Shown here piece by piece: positions 62,906 through 64,000 of a stretch of 64,000 bases of DNA. The number at the start of each line of letters is the position of its first letter. Position 1 is the first letter of the stretch. The stretch is from Acanthacorydalis orientalis (taxonomy: Eukaryota; Arthropoda; Insecta; Megaloptera; Corydalidae). Below the pieces are notes generated by a model. The model was not told where the DNA came from. It ran no database searches and worked only from the letters and a program-made list of their open reading frames with translations. The translations under genes and the position numbers were made by a program. The stretch is from positions 11,341,026 to 11,405,025 of the forward strand of contig CM068321.1 of the NCBI GenBank assembly GCA_034766995.1, written 5' to 3'.

Positions 62906-63113
62906 TTATATATATATAATTTTTAAATTTTTATCAACATTGCATTTTTTTGGTAAATAATTAATAAAAATTTTATTAGTAAATTTAGGTATGAAATAAG
63001 TATTATTCATACTTCATACCTTAAATAATTCTTATTCTTATTTCATACCTAAATTTATTAATATAATTTTTATTAATAATTTACAAAAAAAATACATTGT
63101 TGATAAGGATTTA

Positions 63114-63156
<43 letters not shown>

Positions 63157-63170
63157 TATTAATGCATATT

Positions 63171-63206
<36 letters not shown>

Positions 63207-63249
63207 TAAAAAAAAAACACAAAACAAACAGAATAATTGAAAATGTATT
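62772..63249. repeat. Second large fold-back palindrome
   Basis: The outer arms (TTTTCAATTATTCAGTTTG from 62779; its near complement ends at about 63242) and inner arms (GTAAATTTAGGTATGAAATA at 62979-62998 against 63034-63053) mirror each other around a centre near 63010. TA tracts of unequal length separate the blocks. Arms differ at a noticeable number of positions, so it is older than the palindrome at 2501. Frames over it (62754-62960, 63038-63283) are the same repeat read twice. Confidence 0.85.
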
Positions 63250-63411
63250 CAATTGATGATGGATAGAGAAAATTATTAGACAAAATGGAAAATATAAAAA
63301 ACTCAAAAAAATACTGTCTTAAAATAAGGAAGAATTTGGATTTCCCTATTCATTATCATAAAACAGTTAATCAACGTTCATAAATCTCTAAATTTACTAT
63401 CACTTTTATTT
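63250..63411. other. AT-rich spacer
   Basis: Short unique stretch between the fold-back and the Tc1-like element. Confidence 0.4.
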
Positions 63412-63413
63412 TA

Positions 63414-64000
63414 CAAAGTGGCGCAAAAGCAACAAAAGGGTTTGAATAGTTAACATTTTTTTTGTTTAAATGTTTTTTCTCCTTTTTTCAGAATTTTATA
63501 AATAAAACTTAGAAAATTTATCATGGCAAGGTACACTATGTAATAACGTACCAAAATAATTGAATTCTATTTCGAAAATCTGTATATGATTATCTTGACA
63601 CAGTGAGCGCATCGTTGTTATTTTAATGTCCGTCGGAGTCAATAATTAATCGTTTGATTGCATGTCTCTATTTGTTCTATATTGTCTATGTTCTCTATTT
63701 TTCTCTAGCTGAGGAAAATATTCTACGTATATGGGAGAGTATTGAGCAAATTCCTGAAACGTCAAGTCAATGCCATGTCCAGAAGACGTTCAACTCAACT
63801 TGGAATATCTCGGAGGTCGCTGCAAAGGATTTTGGCCTCATTAAAAATGTTTCTATACAAAATGCAACTTGTGCAAGAGATAAAGACAACAGATTATAAG
63901 CAACGTCTTGATTATTCCATTTATTTTCGCTAACAAGCAAAAGAAAATAATGAATTTATTCACAATTTGATTATGAGTGATGAAGCTCATTTTCGCTTAA
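63414..64000 (+). mobile_element. Tc1/mariner-superfamily element, cut by window end
   Basis: TA (63412-63413) is followed by CAAAGTGGCGCAAAAGCAAC, a plausible terminal repeat, about 110 bases before the transposase start. The 3' half lies outside the window. Confidence 0.6.
63523..64000 (+). pseudogene. Tc1-like DDE transposase pseudogene, partial
   Basis: ATG at 63523 opens MARYT, soon followed by two consecutive stops (63541-63546). In the same frame RTKIIEFYFEN, HRCYFNVRRSQ and later AEENILRIWESIEQIPETS are recognisable parts of the helix-turn-helix region. A frameshift near 63775 leads to RRRSTQLGISRRSLQRIL, then LYKMQLVQEIKTTDYKQRL and, after another stop, NEFIHNLIMSDEAHFRL at the edge, where SDEAHF carries the first catalytic Asp. 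At least five stops and two frameshifts make it inactive. It belongs to the insect transposase group with ISRRSLQRIL and SDEAHFHL blocks, distinct from the mariners elsewhere in the window. Confidence 0.8.

Overview
The window looks like non-coding nuclear DNA of an arthropod, most likely an insect. By eye it is roughly three quarters or more A+T. It holds dozens of (TA)n microsatellites, several mariner-type transposon remnants of insect-like families, and no bacterial gene organisation. I found no intact protein-coding gene, tRNA, rRNA or CRISPR array on either strand. Nearly all of the long open frames are (TA)n translated as Tyr-Ile, fragments of dead transposases, or chance frames with overlapping partners. 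The order of insect cannot be fixed from this sequence.

Layout. Positions 1-10000 hold a short internally deleted mariner copy (481-1034), a near-perfect 526-base fold-back palindrome (2501-3026), the 3' end of another deleted mariner copy (3696-3835), a truncated irritans-like mariner (4414-5152), a hAT-terminus-like scrap (7449-7497) and one copy of an unnamed 0.18-kb repeat (9258-9441). Positions 10000-30000 hold an almost full-length dead mariner (22170-23467), the second copy of the 0.18-kb repeat in inverse orientation (27452-27638), and at 28664-28709 a sequence with the form of a recursive splice site. Positions 30000-46000 hold two more deleted mariner copies (31456-32016 and 35236-35794), two old mariner remnants (39715-39960 and 42340-42910) and members of another small repeat family. 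Positions 46000-64000 hold a possible piggyBac-type MITE, a LINE/SINE-like 3' tail, a sixth deleted-mariner fragment (58885-59044), a second large fold-back (62772-63249) and, cut by the right edge, a Tc1/mariner-superfamily transposase pseudogene (63414-64000).

Between these lie compositional islands of a few hundred bases that are visibly richer in G+C and CpG and mostly free of simple repeats (near 1.8, 5.8, 8.3, 11.1, 17.9, 24.3, 26.5, 29.0, 38.4, 45.2, 47.5, 51.6, 54.2 and 57.5 kb). They carry no convincing coding signal. With the splice-like site at 28687/28688, the simplest reading is the interior of a very long intron, or a gene desert, with scattered candidate regulatory elements and insertions of TA-targeting DNA transposons. 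That reading is inference. The transposon families, palindromes and hairpins are seen directly.

Nothing here amounts to a new multi-gene system. The most useful leads are the candidate ratchet splice point, the mariner-derived MITE family with a shared deletion junction, the double-palindrome mutation inside the 22-kb mariner, and two small repeat families I could not name.
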